A stretch of 64,000 nt of DNA. Source: Roseateles koreensis. Lineage in GTDB: Bacteria > Pseudomonadota > Gammaproteobacteria > Burkholderiales > Burkholderiaceae_C. The notes beneath the pieces were generated by a model. It was not told the origin of the DNA and searched no databases. It worked only from the letters and a program-made list of their open reading frames with translations. The DNA lies in contig NZ_JAQQXS010000006.1 in assembly GCF_028595305.1 (NCBI RefSeq), positions 62,001 to 126,000 of the forward strand, written 5' to 3'. Every line of letters starts with the position of its first letter. Within the stretch, counting starts at the first letter, position 1. Positions 19,829 through 29,401 of this stretch are shown here, in pieces. A program made the position numbers and the translations under genes.

Positions 19829-20407
19829 TCAGGAGTGCAGCACCACCAGCAGCGCTATTGCGCTTTGGTCAGTGACATTGCGGATGGCGTGGGGGCCGTC
19901 GACCGCATACCGTGCAGTTTCACCGTTTGACAGCGATTGCGTCAGTCCGCCCGCGCTCACCTGCAAGCTGCCTTTGAGAACGCTCAGGTGTTCGCGCGAG
20001 CCGGGCTCGTGCGCGGCTGATGCGAGCGCACCGCCGGGTTGCACCGTCAATTCATACCATTCAAATTGCCCGGCCAGGTCGATGGGGCCCAGGATGCGCA
20101 GCTGGCACAGGCCATCTGGGCTGCTCATGGCCGGCGTGCTATGCGCCGGCACGATCTCGATGGCGGGCGGGCTGCTCCGCTCGCCGCCCAATAGCTCCGC
20201 CAACTCAACGCGCAGGGCATTGGCCAAACGCCAGACCACGGCAACGGTCGGGTTTGCCTGATTGCGTTCAATCTGCGACAACATCGACTTGGACACACCT
20301 GCACGGCGCGAGAGCTCGTCCAGCGAGAGGCCTTGGGCCTGCCTGAGGGCTTGCAAGGTCAGGCCCACATTGGGGGGTTGCTGATTGTCTGGGTTCGCGA
20401 TCGACAT
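19829..20407 (-). CDS. XRE-family regulator with C-terminal cupin domain
   Basis: This 192-residue transcription factor has an N-terminal helix-turn-helix (about residues 14-70, with SLDELSRRAGVSKSMLSQIE) and a C-terminal cupin sensor domain (about 110-190). Proteins of this build often regulate amino-acid or amine catabolism by sensing a small ligand. It is divergent from kbl and the SDR threonine dehydrogenase gene, and the 94-base gap holds a perfect 14-base palindrome. The likely role is local control of threonine degradation, inferred from position. Confidence 0.88.
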   Translation of the reverse strand: MSIANPDNQQPPNVGLTLQALRQAQGLSLDELSRRAGVSKSMLSQIERNQANPTVAVVWRLANALRVELAELLGGERSSPPAIEIVPAHSTPAMSSPDGLCQLRILGPIDLAGQFEWYELTVQPGGALASAAHEPGSREHLSVLKGSLQVSAGGLTQSLSNGETARYAVDGPHAIRNVTDQSAIALLVVLHS

Positions 20408-20447
20408 GCTTGACCTTAATGCACAAATCCTAGATACTGAACAAACT

Positions 20448-20461
20448 TTCGATATATCGAA
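20448..20461. promoter_or_regulatory. Palindromic operator candidate in the kbl/XRE-cupin gap
   Basis: The 14-base sequence TTCGATATATCGAA is a perfect palindrome. It is flanked by TGAAC at 20438-20442 and its complement GTTCA at 20466-20470, giving a larger near-symmetric element. It lies between the divergent regulator and kbl, 40 bases before the kbl start. The architecture suits a dimeric XRE regulator, probably the adjacent one. Confidence 0.6.
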
Positions 20462-20501
20462 CTAAGTTCAATTTAGTGAATTGTGCCCCAGGAGAGACCA
20501 C

Positions 20502-21707
20502 ATGGCCACCACTCAAGACTTTTATGTTCATCTGCAAAATGAATTGCAAGGCATTCGCGAGGCGGGCTTGTACAAGAGCGAGCGTGTCATAACCGGTGCG
20601 CAAGGGCCCGTGGTGCACACCCATGACGGTCGTGAAGTCATCAATCTGTGTGCCAACAACTACCTGGGGTTGTCCTCGCACCCCCAGGTGATTGAAGCGG
20701 CCCACGAGGCCTTGCGCACCCACGGCTATGGCCTGTCATCGGTGCGCTTCATCTGCGGTACGCAAGATCTGCACAAGACGCTGGAACAACGCCTGGCCCG
20801 CTTTTTGGGTACGGAAGACACCATCTTGTACGCGGCCGCCTTCGACGCGAATGGCGGCTTGTTCGAGCCCTTGCTCGGGGAGCAGGATGCGATCATCAGC
20901 GACGAACTTAATCACGCCTCCATCATCGACGGCATCCGACTGTGCAAGGCTATGCGCTATCGCTACAAGCACAACGATATGGCCGATCTGGAGCGTTGCC
21001 TCAAAGAAGCCAAGGTGGCCGGCGCGCGCCACACCCTGGTGTTCACCGATGGCGTTTTCTCGATGGACGGTACGATCGCGCAGCTCGACAAAATCCGCGA
21101 CATCACTGACCGTTACGGCGCTTTGCTGGGCATTGATGAATGCCATGCCAGCGGTTTCATGGGCCCGACGGGGCGCGGCACGCACGAGTACCGCAAGGTC
21201 TTTGGCAAGGTCGACATCATCACCGGCACCTTGGGCAAGGCGCTGGGTGGCGCGTCCGGTGGTTTTACCAGCGGACGCAAAGAGGTGATTGAACTGTTGC
21301 GGCAGCGCTCGCGGCCCTATTTGTTCAGCAATACGGTGGCGCCCAGCATCGTCGGCGCGTCTATCGCGGTACTGGATTTGCTGGAGGGCTCCACCGCGCT
21401 GCGCGACAAGTTGGAGACCAACACAGCCTACTTCCGCAAGGCCATTCAGGCGGCAGGCTTTGAGATCAAGCCCGGCACACATCCGATTGTTCCCATCATG
21501 GTGTACGACGCGGTAATGGCGCAAAAACTCAGCGCCCGCATTCTGGAACTCGGGATTTACGCCGTGGGATTTTTCTTTCCAGTCGTACCCAAGGGACAGG
21601 CGCGTATCCGCGTGCAGGTGTCGGCCGCGCACGAGCGCGAGCATCTTGAAAAAGCCGTGGCCGCCTTCACCCAGGCAGGTCGCGAGCTGGGCCTGATCAA
21701 GGCATAA
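20502..21707 (+). CDS. kbl: Glycine C-acetyltransferase (2-amino-3-oxobutyrate CoA ligase)
   Basis: This 401-residue PLP enzyme splits 2-amino-3-oxobutyrate with CoA into glycine and acetyl-CoA. It belongs to the alpha-oxoamine synthase family. K246 in GTLGKALGGASGG is the predicted Schiff-base lysine, and DECHASGFMGPTGRGT is typical of Kbl. The ATG at 20502 has a GGAGAG site. The threonine dehydrogenase that supplies the substrate follows 28 bases later, so the two form a threonine-to-glycine unit. Confidence 0.96.
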   Translation: MATTQDFYVHLQNELQGIREAGLYKSERVITGAQGPVVHTHDGREVINLCANNYLGLSSHPQVIEAAHEALRTHGYGLSSVRFICGTQDLHKTLEQRLARFLGTEDTILYAAAFDANGGLFEPLLGEQDAIISDELNHASIIDGIRLCKAMRYRYKHNDMADLERCLKEAKVAGARHTLVFTDGVFSMDGTIAQLDKIRDITDRYGALLGIDECHASGFMGPTGRGTHEYRKVFGKVDIITGTLGKALGGASGGFTSGRKEVIELLRQRSRPYLFSNTVAPSIVGASIAVLDLLEGSTALRDKLETNTAYFRKAIQAAGFEIKPGTHPIVPIMVYDAVMAQKLSARILELGIYAVGFFFPVVPKGQARIRVQVSAAHEREHLEKAVAAFTQAGRELGLIKA

Positions 21708-21735
21708 CTCCGTTTACAAGCGGTATCGCAGAGCT

Positions 21736-22683
21736 ATGACAAAAATTCTCATCATCGGCGCCAACGGCCAAATTGGCTCGGAACTTGCCGTCGAATTGGC
21801 CTTGCGCCACGGCAACGCCAACATCATTACCAGCGATCTCGCGCCGCAAGGCCGCGTCCCCCAGTTGCACCATGAGATGCTGGATGTGACGGATGCCGCT
21901 GCCTTGGCCGCTGTGGTCAAACGCCACGGCATTACGCAGATCTATCACCTTGCCGCGGCACTCTCCGCTACCGGCGAAAAGCACCCGATGTGGGCCTGGG
22001 ACCTGAACATGAAAGGCCTGCTCAATGTGCTGGAGTTGGCACGGGTGCAGAAGCTGGCGCGGGTGTTCTGGCCCAGCTCCATCGCCGCCTTCGGCCCTTC
22101 GACCCCCAGCCTTGACACGCCCCAAAGCACCGTGATGGATCCCACCACGATCTACGGCATCTCGAAGTTGGCCGGTGAGCGTTGGTGCGCCTGGTATCAC
22201 GCCAACCATGGTGTCGATGTGCGCAGCCTTCGCTACCCAGGCTTGATCAGTTACAAGACCCCGCCTGGCGGCGGCACCACCGACTACGCGGTCGACATCT
22301 TTCACCATGCGCTCAAGACGGGCAGCTACAACTGCTTTCTGGAGGCCGGGCAGGGGCTGCCCATGATGTACATGCCTGATGCCCTGAGAGCCACGATTGA
22401 ATTGATGGAAGCACCGGCCGAGCAGATCAAGCAGCGCGGCTCGTACAACCTGGCGGGTGTGAGTTTCACGCCGGCTGAAATTGCCGAAACAATACGCCAG
22501 CATCTGCCCGCTTTTGAAATGCGTTATGCCCCCGACTTCCGGCAAGCTATTGCGGCCAGTTGGCCTCAGCGCATTGACGACCGCGAAGCCCGGCAGGATT
22601 GGGGCTGGCGCTTGCGCTACGACCTGCCTGCCATCGTGTCTGACATGCTGAAGGAGTTGGGCACAGCTTTGGCCAAGGCTTGA
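21736..22683 (+). CDS. L-threonine 3-dehydrogenase, SDR (epimerase-like) type
   Basis: This 315-residue NAD-dependent extended SDR protein oxidises L-threonine to 2-amino-3-oxobutyrate. The nucleotide-binding motif GANGQIG is at residues 8-14. The catalytic set is S115, Y140 and K144 (Y-G-I-S-K). The segments WPSSIAAFGP and PGLISYKTPPGGGTTDYAVD match the SDR-type threonine dehydrogenases rather than the zinc-dependent medium-chain Tdh of enterobacteria. Its position right after kbl supports the call strongly. Confidence 0.93.
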   Translation: MTKILIIGANGQIGSELAVELALRHGNANIITSDLAPQGRVPQLHHEMLDVTDAAALAAVVKRHGITQIYHLAAALSATGEKHPMWAWDLNMKGLLNVLELARVQKLARVFWPSSIAAFGPSTPSLDTPQSTVMDPTTIYGISKLAGERWCAWYHANHGVDVRSLRYPGLISYKTPPGGGTTDYAVDIFHHALKTGSYNCFLEAGQGLPMMYMPDALRATIELMEAPAEQIKQRGSYNLAGVSFTPAEIAETIRQHLPAFEMRYAPDFRQAIAASWPQRIDDREARQDWGWRLRYDLPAIVSDMLKELGTALAKA

Positions 22684-22755
22684 TCCCAGGCTTGGCCCCA
22701 GTTCGCAGCGGGAATGGCATAGTCAGGCCTGTCCAGAGAATCTCACCTTTTCGGT

Positions 22756-24063
22756 ATGACAGACCTCAACACCCATTCCGCCGAACGGCAATTGCTGCGT
22801 CAGTTGTTTGATGCCGCCGTGCATGCTGTTGATCCTCTGGTTTGTGTGCCCCCGGCATTGCCCGAGCGGCCGCGTCAGGGCCGCGTGATCGTGCTGGGTG
22901 CGGGCAAGGCGGCGGCGCGCATGGCGCTTGCGGTTGAGCGGGCCTGGGGGCTGGATGGCGAGAGTGCTCGCGCTGGGGATGGGCTGGCTCCGGTGCAAGG
23001 CTTGGTTGTCACTCGCTACGGGCATGGCGAGCCGACCCAGTGCATCAAAGTGCTTGAAGCCGGCCATCCTTTGAGCGATGCGGCCAGCGCCGATGCCACT
23101 TTGCAAATGGTGGCCTTGGCCCAAAGTGCGCGGCCGCAGGATTTGGTGCTGTGCCTGATTTCGGGCGGCGGGTCAGCCTTGATGAGCCTGCCTGCCGAGG
23201 GCATCAGCGCGGTGGACAAGCGCCGGGTCATCGCGCAGCTTTTGCAATGCGGGGCGCCGATCGCGGACATCAATCACGTGCGCTGCCAATTGTCTGCTGT
23301 CAAAGGGGGCAAGCTGGCCCAAGCCTGCCGGGACGCGAAGCTGGTGACTTTGGTGATTTCAGATGTGCCCGGCGATGATCCCGCCATCGTTGCGTCGGGG
23401 CCAACCTTGCCGGACACCAGCACACCTGCGATGGCACTGGAGATTTTGCAGCGCTACCGCGTTGCCCTGCCTGAATCGGTGCGTTACCTGTTGGAGCATC
23501 AATGCGTGCCCGCCGAGCCGCTGGCCCAGGGCCCGCGTAAGGTGGTCGTTATTGCCACTGCTCAGCACAGCATGGAGGCCGCCGCTCAATTGGCGCGTCA
23601 ACACGGCTTGCAGCCTTTGGTGCTGGGTGGCAGTCTGGAGGGGGAATCGCGCGATGTTGCTGCCGTTCATGCCGGAATTGCGCGCCAGATCCGTGCCTTC
23701 GGGCAGCCGCTTGTGGCCCCTTGCGTGATCTTGAGCGGAGGCGAAACCACGGTGACGGTGCGGGGTACCGGGCGCGGTGGCCGTAACGCCGAGTTTCTGC
23801 TGGCTCTGGCACATGCCGCGGCAGATGTGCCACGGCTCTACGCCCTGGCCTGCGACACCGATGGCATCGACGGCATGGAAGACAATGCCGGTGCTTTACT
23901 GGACCCTGGCAGCTTGGCTCGGGCCAAGGCCTTGGGCCTTTCGGCCCGCGATTTTCTTGACCGCAATGACGCCTACAGCTATTTCAGCGCCTTGGGCGAC
24001 TTGGTGGTCACCGGCCCAACCCGCACCAATGTGAACGACTTTCGAGCCATTTTGCTGCGTTGA
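22756..24063 (+). CDS. Glycerate 2-kinase, MOFRL family
   Basis: This 435-residue protein has the DUF4147 N-terminal and MOFRL C-terminal domains of the GckA/TtuD glycerate kinases, which phosphorylate D-glycerate to 2-phosphoglycerate. Motifs include LGAGKAAARM near residue 36, SGGGSALMSLP near 135 and CDTDGIDGMEDNAGA near 375. It begins 72 bases after the threonine dehydrogenase and may share its transcript. It would feed glycerate made from hydroxypyruvate or tartronate semialdehyde into glycolysis. Confidence 0.93.
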   Translation: MTDLNTHSAERQLLRQLFDAAVHAVDPLVCVPPALPERPRQGRVIVLGAGKAAARMALAVERAWGLDGESARAGDGLAPVQGLVVTRYGHGEPTQCIKVLEAGHPLSDAASADATLQMVALAQSARPQDLVLCLISGGGSALMSLPAEGISAVDKRRVIAQLLQCGAPIADINHVRCQLSAVKGGKLAQACRDAKLVTLVISDVPGDDPAIVASGPTLPDTSTPAMALEILQRYRVALPESVRYLLEHQCVPAEPLAQGPRKVVVIATAQHSMEAAAQLARQHGLQPLVLGGSLEGESRDVAAVHAGIARQIRAFGQPLVAPCVILSGGETTVTVRGTGRGGRNAEFLLALAHAAADVPRLYALACDTDGIDGMEDNAGALLDPGSLARAKALGLSARDFLDRNDAYSYFSALGDLVVTGPTRTNVNDFRAILLR

Positions 24064-24106
24064 TCCGAGCAATTCGATCGTTAGATTCGATCGTTAGTTT
24101 TGAGCG

Positions 24107-24910
24107 CTAGGCCAGCGTCTGGCGCAGGGCGGCAAGCAAGGCTTCCGGCGCCTCTTGCATCAGGGCATGGCCGCAGGGCAGCAAGACTGTGCGCGCGCGC
24201 AGGGCTTGTCCCAAGGCGAAACTTTGCTTGGGCGGCGTCATCTGGTCACGTTCGCCCAACAGCAAGATGCACGGGGCGGTGACGCGGGCGGCGGCCTCCA
24301 GCCCGGCGGCGTAGGCATCGCACACCCGAAAATCGTGCTCGAACAAGTTGAGCGCAAGCTGCTGCTTTTGAACCCGCTGCATCAAAGCCCTGTTGCCACC
24401 GTGCAACCAGGCGCCGGGGCCGGGGAATGAGGGTTTGGCGGCCCAGCTTGAGTGGCTGAATTTGTTCACCATCGCGATGGCATCTTGCGGATGCTCGCGG
24501 GCGGTGTCCAGCAAGGCCGGCGACACCTTCATGGGGTACGCCGTGCCCACCATCGCCAGGCGCAAGGCTCGCTGCGGCGCCTGGGCCGCGGCTTCCAGCG
24601 CAATCAACGAGCCCATGCTGTGTCCAACAAGGTGGGCCTGCTGGACGCCCGCCGCATCCAGTGCCGCCAGCACCCAGCGCCCCAAGGCTTCCACCGAGTC
24701 CTGCACCGGCGCTGCAGCGCTGCGCCCGTGGCCAGGCAAGTCCAAGGCCAGCACGCCATAGCCGTGGTGGGCAAACCAGCGTGCCAGCAGGTTCCAGACG
24801 CTGTGATCATGCAATGCGCCATGAATGAAGACGATGCAAGGCAGGCTGGGGGCAAAGGGCTTGCCGCCCGTGTAGGCGTAGATTTCGTGGTCTTTAACAG
24901 TGAGTTTCAT
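24107..24910 (-). CDS. Alpha/beta hydrolase
   Basis: This 267-residue alpha/beta-hydrolase fold protein has nucleophile S98 in the elbow GHSMGS, an acid residue in LLGERDQMTPPKQS and the histidine in LLPCGHALMQEAP. The oxyanion region FIHGALHDHSVW is also typical. The ATG at 24910 is preceded by AAGGGG; an in-frame extension to 24973 would overlap the upstream gene. It follows the MetY-like gene by 37 bases on the same strand. The substrate is unknown. Confidence 0.88.
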   Translation of the reverse strand: MKLTVKDHEIYAYTGGKPFAPSLPCIVFIHGALHDHSVWNLLARWFAHHGYGVLALDLPGHGRSAAAPVQDSVEALGRWVLAALDAAGVQQAHLVGHSMGSLIALEAAAQAPQRALRLAMVGTAYPMKVSPALLDTAREHPQDAIAMVNKFSHSSWAAKPSFPGPGAWLHGGNRALMQRVQKQQLALNLFEHDFRVCDAYAAGLEAAARVTAPCILLLGERDQMTPPKQSFALGQALRARTVLLPCGHALMQEAPEALLAALRQTLA

Positions 24911-24947
24911 GGTTGCCCCTTCGTCCTCTTCTTCATCTTTTCCAGCG

Positions 24948-26252
24948 TTATTTCGCGGCAAGCTTGAGCGCACGCTTGAGGTCGTCGATCAAGTCGTCGG
25001 CGTCTTCCAAGCCGATGGACAGGCGGATGGTGCCCGGCGTGATGCCGGCTTGGGCCAGAGCCTGGTCGTCCATGCGGAAGTGGGTGGTTGACGCCGGATG
25101 GATCACCAGAGAGCGGCAATCCCCCACATTGGCCAGGTGGGAGAAGATTTGCAGCGACTCGATCAAGCGGCGCCCATGCTCGCGTGTGCCTTTTAAGTCA
25201 AAGCTGAACACCGACCCGCAGCCACGAGGCATCAGTTGTTGCGCCAGGGCATGGTCAGGGTGGGTGGTGAGGCCGGGGTAGGCCACTCGGCCAATCATGG
25301 CGTGGCCACTCAGGAATTCGGCAACTTTCTGGGCGTTTTGCACATGCCGCTGCATCCGCAGTGACAGCGTCTCGATACCTTGGAGGATCAGCCATGCCGT
25401 GTGGGGACTCATGCAGGCGCCGAAATCGCGCAGGCCCTCGCGGCGCGCCCGCAGCAAGAAAGCGCCGACGGTGCTTTCTTCTGTGAACACCATGTCGTGG
25501 AAGCCCGGATAGGGCTCGCACAGTTCTGCAAATAAGCCGTGCCTGGCGTGCCCAGCGTCCCAGTCGAAGGTGCCGCCGTCAACCAGCACCCCGCCCACCA
25601 CGGTGCCATGGCCGCTCAGGAATTTGGTGGCTGAGTGGCAAATCAGGTCCGCCCCGTGCTCGAACGGGCGCAGCAACCACGGCGTGGTCAAGGTGGCGTC
25701 AACCAGCAGTGGACGGCCCAAGTCATGGGCGATTTCGGCGACGCGCGGAATGTCCAGCACGTCCAGGCCGGGGTTGCCCAGGGTTTCGCCAAAAAGCAAT
25801 TTGGTGTTGGGCTGGATGGCAGCCCGCCAGCCGTCAATGTCATTGGGGCGGACGAAGGTGGTTTCAATGCCAAAGCGGCGCAGGGTGTAATGCAGCAGAT
25901 TGTGCGAACCTCCATAGAGCGCGCTGCTGGCAACGACGTGCGAGCCGGCGCCTGCAAGCGTGGCAATGGCGAGGTGCAGCGCCGCCTGGCCGCTGCTGGT
26001 GGCCACGGCGCCAATGCCGCCCTCCAGGGCCGCCATGCGCTCCTCGAACACCGCGGTGGTGGGGTTGGAGATGCGTGAGTACACATGCCCGGGTCGTTCC
26101 AGATTGAACAAGGCTGCGGCATGTTCGGTATTTTCGAAGACGAAAGAGGTGCTCAAGTGCAGCGGCGTGGCCCGTGCGCCCGTGCTGGGATCGGGGGCAG
26201 CGCCGGCATGAAGTGCCAGTGTGTCGAAAGCGGGATCGGCATAGCCAGACAT
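24948..26252 (-). CDS. metY: O-acetylhomoserine aminocarboxypropyltransferase (sulfhydrylase)
   Basis: This 434-residue PLP enzyme of the Cys/Met metabolism family makes homocysteine from O-acetylhomoserine and sulfide. K210 in HSATKFLSGHGT is the predicted PLP lysine; SRISNPTTAVFEERMAALEGG is typical. Length and the HGTVVGG segment favour MetY over MetZ or cystathionine synthase, although substrate choice between O-acetyl and O-succinyl homoserine is not certain. The start at 26252 is chosen because the longer open frame only reads antisense to the CBS gene. It is divergent from that gene. Confidence 0.9.
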   Translation of the reverse strand: MSGYADPAFDTLALHAGAAPDPSTGARATPLHLSTSFVFENTEHAAALFNLERPGHVYSRISNPTTAVFEERMAALEGGIGAVATSSGQAALHLAIATLAGAGSHVVASSALYGGSHNLLHYTLRRFGIETTFVRPNDIDGWRAAIQPNTKLLFGETLGNPGLDVLDIPRVAEIAHDLGRPLLVDATLTTPWLLRPFEHGADLICHSATKFLSGHGTVVGGVLVDGGTFDWDAGHARHGLFAELCEPYPGFHDMVFTEESTVGAFLLRARREGLRDFGACMSPHTAWLILQGIETLSLRMQRHVQNAQKVAEFLSGHAMIGRVAYPGLTTHPDHALAQQLMPRGCGSVFSFDLKGTREHGRRLIESLQIFSHLANVGDCRSLVIHPASTTHFRMDDQALAQAGITPGTIRLSIGLEDADDLIDDLKRALKLAAK

Positions 26253-26346
26253 GGTGTCTCCGAGGTGTTTGCTGCGCAGATTGTGTGCTATGTTTCCACT
26301 CGTTCGAGAGTTACGGGGCACTGGCCCGGTTTTAGAGGAGATAGCC

Positions 26347-26817
26347 ATGAAAGTCGTCGACATCTTGCGCGTCAAGGGCGGCACCTTGTTCACCGTCACG
26401 CCTGATGAATCGCTGGCACAGGCCCTGACCGCCATGGCCGAACGCGACATCGGTTCACTGGTGGTCATGGAGCACGGCGATCTGGTCGGCATGTTGACCT
26501 TTCGTGAAGTGATCGGGGCCATCTCCCGCAATGGCGGGTCCGTGGGTACTTCACAAGTGCGCAGCGTGATGGACGACCATCCGCTGACCTGCACGCCGGA
26601 GACTGAAATCGACGAAATCCGGCGCATGATGCTGGGCCGCCATGCGCGCTATATGCCGGTTCTGAACGGTCGTACCTTGATGGGCGTGATTTCGTTCTAC
26701 GACGTGGCCAAGGCAGTGGTTGACGGGCAAGACTTCGAGAACCGCATGCTCAAAGCCTATATCCGTGACTGGCCGGTTGAAGAAAACCCCGAAGCAGCGG
26801 GCGAGTCCAAGTTCTGA
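26347..26817 (+). CDS. CBS-domain pair protein
   Basis: This 156-residue protein consists of two CBS domains in tandem, a module that binds adenine nucleotides. The first covers about residues 1-60 (DIGSLVVMEHGDLVGMLT), the second about 75-130 (ARYMPVLNGRTLMGVISFYD). The start has a GAGGAGA site and agrees with the usual family N-terminus. No catalytic domain is attached, so it probably regulates a partner; the sequence does not show which. Confidence 0.88.
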   Translation: MKVVDILRVKGGTLFTVTPDESLAQALTAMAERDIGSLVVMEHGDLVGMLTFREVIGAISRNGGSVGTSQVRSVMDDHPLTCTPETEIDEIRRMMLGRHARYMPVLNGRTLMGVISFYDVAKAVVDGQDFENRMLKAYIRDWPVEENPEAAGESKF

Positions 26818-26834
26818 GATATTGGGTTAGGGCT

Positions 26835-26873
26835 AACGACCTGTTACGACGGGTAGTACGGGCTGTCGTTTTT
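26835..26873 (+). terminator. Possible terminator after the CBS gene
   Basis: AACGAC at 26835-26840 can pair with GTCGTT at 26865-26870, followed directly by three more T residues, giving five in a row. The loop is long, so the call is tentative. It lies between the CBS gene and aroC on the same strand. Confidence 0.4.
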
Positions 26874-26942
26874 CTGGGCTCCTGGGGCGGTGGGGTTGCC
26901 ACCCGATAGAATCGGGGCTGCCCCATCAATCCAGGTTTCCTC

Positions 26943-28049
26943 ATGTCAGGCAGCACTTTCGGCGAGTTGTTTCGTGTCACCAATTTTGGCGAAAGCCATG
27001 GCCCGGCCATTGGCTGCGTGATTGATGGCTGCCCACCCGGCTTGCCGCTGACCGAGGCCGACATCCAGCCTGAGTTGGATCGCCGCCGCCCCGGTACCTC
27101 GCGCCACGTCACCCAGCGCAATGAGCCCGACACCGTGGAAATCCTCTCCGGCGTCTATGAGGGCCAAACCACGGGCACGCCGATCTGCCTGCTGATCAAA
27201 AACACTGACCAGCGTAGCAAGGACTACGGCAATATCCTGGATACCTTCCGCCCGGGGCATGCCGACTACACCTACTGGCGCAAATACGGTCTGCGCGACC
27301 CGCGCGGCGGTGGCCGTAGTTCTGCCCGCCTGACGGCCCCCATGGTGGGCGCTGGCGCGGTGGCTCGCAAATGGCTCCAGGCGACCCATGGGGTGGGCTT
27401 TCGCGGCTGCATGACGCAGTTGGGTGAGATCGAGATTCCTTTTGAGGGTTGGGAGCACGTGCCCAACAACCCGTTTTTTGCCGCCAATGTCAGCAAGATC
27501 GCCGAGTTGGAAAGCTACATGGATGCGCTGCGCAAGAGCGGTGACTCCGTGGGTGCGCGCATCCGAGTGGAAGCCACCGGCGTGCCGGTTGGCCTAGGCG
27601 AGCCCTTGTTCGACAAGCTCGACGCGGATATCGCCTACGCCTTGATGGGCATCAACGCCGTCAAAGGCGTGGAGATTGGTGAAGGTTTCGGTGTGGTCGC
27701 ACAGCGCGGCAGCGCGCATGGCGACGAACTCACGCCCCTGGGTTTTGCCAGCAACAACTCAGGCGGTGTGCTGGGGGGCATTTCCACCGGGCAAGACGTC
27801 GTGGCCTCCATCGCCATCAAGCCCACAAGCTCAATTCGCACGCCCAAAGGCTCCATCAACCGTGCGGGTGAACCCGCCGTGGTGGAAACCTTTGGCCGCC
27901 ATGACCCCTGCGTCGGCATTCGCGCCACGCCCATCGCTGAGGCTATGTTGGCCTTGGTCTTGATGGACCATGTGCTGCGGCACCGGGCGCAGTGCGGCGA
28001 TGTTCAATTGCCGATTGAGGCCATTGCCGCCATGGCGCCTGGGCGTTGA
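26943..28049 (+). CDS. aroC: Chorismate synthase
   Basis: This 368-residue flavin-dependent enzyme converts 5-enolpyruvylshikimate 3-phosphate to chorismate, the branch point of aromatic synthesis. All signatures are present: [18 protein letters not shown] near the N-terminus, [13 protein letters not shown] near residue 120, and [17 protein letters not shown] near the C-terminus. The length is typical. The last codon and stop overlap a TTG start of the following transporter gene. Confidence 0.98.
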   Translation: MSGSTFGELFRVTNFGESHGPAIGCVIDGCPPGLPLTEADIQPELDRRRPGTSRHVTQRNEPDTVEILSGVYEGQTTGTPICLLIKNTDQRSKDYGNILDTFRPGHADYTYWRKYGLRDPRGGGRSSARLTAPMVGAGAVARKWLQATHGVGFRGCMTQLGEIEIPFEGWEHVPNNPFFAANVSKIAELESYMDALRKSGDSVGARIRVEATGVPVGLGEPLFDKLDADIAYALMGINAVKGVEIGEGFGVVAQRGSAHGDELTPLGFASNNSGGVLGGISTGQDVVASIAIKPTSSIRTPKGSINRAGEPAVVETFGRHDPCVGIRATPIAEAMLALVLMDHVLRHRAQCGDVQLPIEAIAAMAPGR

Positions 28050-29284
28050 CTGTGTCGTCGAGCGAGGGGGCTTCGGCCCAACTCGCCAGCCCCTCCAGTT
28101 CATCCCGCACCTTGGCCGCCTGCGCGGCACTGTCGTTTGCCTATTTCGCGGCCATTGGCGGATTCAATCCCTACGCACCGCTTTGGTACAAGGATTTGGG
28201 GCTGCCTGTGTTCGCCATTGGCGTGCTGATGTCCTTGCAGAGCTGGACGCGCTTGTTCGCGCCCTACATCTGGGGCGCATTGGCTGACCGCACGGGTCAA
28301 CGGGTGGCGATCATCCGCTGGTCGGCCCTGGCCAGCTTTGTGGCCGCTTTGGGTTTTTTGCTGCCGCCGCATTTTGCGACGCTGGTATTGGCCACGTTTT
28401 TGATGTTCACCTTCAATGCCGCCATCGTGCCTTTGTCCGAGGTGATCGTGGCGGGGCAGCTGAACGATGGCCAAGGTGGCATGGATGCTCGGCGTTATGG
28501 TCGGGTGCGCATGTGGGGCTCCATCGGTTTTTTGGCCACCGTGTTGGTGGCCGGCTGGTGGTTTGACCACTTCGGCATGAAGGCGTTTGCGGGCACCATT
28601 CTGCTCATGCTGGGCTTGGTCGTACTCATGGCCTGGCAGGTGCCCAAGCAGTCGGTAGTCACACATGCGCATGTGGATTTGCCCGGCCCGCCCATTGCCG
28701 AGGTGCTGCGCCAGCCGCATGTGCGCTGGTTTTTTTGGGGTGTATTCCTGACTGTGCTGGCGCATTCGGCGCTGTACTCCTTCTTCAGCCTGTACCTGGA
28801 CTCTTTGGGTTATGGAAAGCCGACGGTTGGCCTGTTGTGGGCGATTTCCGTGGTGATCGAAATCAGTTGGTTCGCCCTGCAGGGGCGTTTGCTGGAGCGC
28901 GGCACCTTGCACCACTGGCTGGCAGCGGCGGCCGTGCTGAGTGCGATTCGGTTTGCGTTGATTGCTGCTTTTGGCGGTAACTTGACGATCTTGATGCTGG
29001 CGCAGTGCACGCATGCCATCACCTTTGCCGCGCAGCACACGGCTTGCATTGCCTTGATCACGCGCTACTTTCCAGGGCAGCTGCGCGGCCGGGGGCAGGC
29101 GCTTTACTCCGTGTTGGGTTATGGGTGTTCAGGCGTTCTGGGGGGTGTTGGCGGGGCTTGGTTGGCTGCTAGCCAGGGCTATCCATCGGTGTTTTGGGCG
29201 GCCAGTGCAGCCGCGATGATGGGGGCGCTGTGCTGTTGGCGCAGCTTCAAGCTCAGCCCGGACCTTGCTCGAGTTATGCCGTAA
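28046..29284 (+). CDS. MFS transporter, HcaT/LacY-like
   Basis: This is a 412-residue major-facilitator protein with about 12 transmembrane helices. [20 protein letters not shown] is the cytoplasmic loop 2-3 signature, and [15 protein letters not shown] resembles the MFS_1_like (HcaT, LacY-related) branch. The start is a TTG overlapping the aroC stop (TTGA); a GTG at 28052 is an equally possible start. The coupling to aroC hints at an aromatic acid or shikimate-related substrate, but this is speculation. Confidence 0.82.
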   Translation: MTVSSSEGASAQLASPSSSSRTLAACAALSFAYFAAIGGFNPYAPLWYKDLGLPVFAIGVLMSLQSWTRLFAPYIWGALADRTGQRVAIIRWSALASFVAALGFLLPPHFATLVLATFLMFTFNAAIVPLSEVIVAGQLNDGQGGMDARRYGRVRMWGSIGFLATVLVAGWWFDHFGMKAFAGTILLMLGLVVLMAWQVPKQSVVTHAHVDLPGPPIAEVLRQPHVRWFFWGVFLTVLAHSALYSFFSLYLDSLGYGKPTVGLLWAISVVIEISWFALQGRLLERGTLHHWLAAAAVLSAIRFALIAAFGGNLTILMLAQCTHAITFAAQHTACIALITRYFPGQLRGRGQALYSVLGYGCSGVLGGVGGAWLAASQGYPSVFWAASAAAMMGALCCWRSFKLSPDLARVMP

Positions 29285-29401
29285 CTTTGCTTTTTTTGCA
29301 GACCAGCACAGCCTTACGGCAGTTCGTCGCATTGGCTCTGGAAACGCCAGGCACCGTCCTTACACTGCGGCCAATTTCAAGATTTTGAGTTGGGGGACGA
29401 C

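Noticed and set aside
24072-24097. Exact tandem repeat of ATTCGATCGTTAG in the gap after the glycerate kinase gene
   Set aside because: Only two 13-base copies exist between convergent genes, with no symmetry to suggest an operator or an array. Replication slippage is sufficient.
26253-26627. N-terminal extension of the MetY-like protein
   Set aside because: It is antisense to the CBS-domain gene and has no similarity to sulfhydrylases; the family N-terminus begins at 26252.
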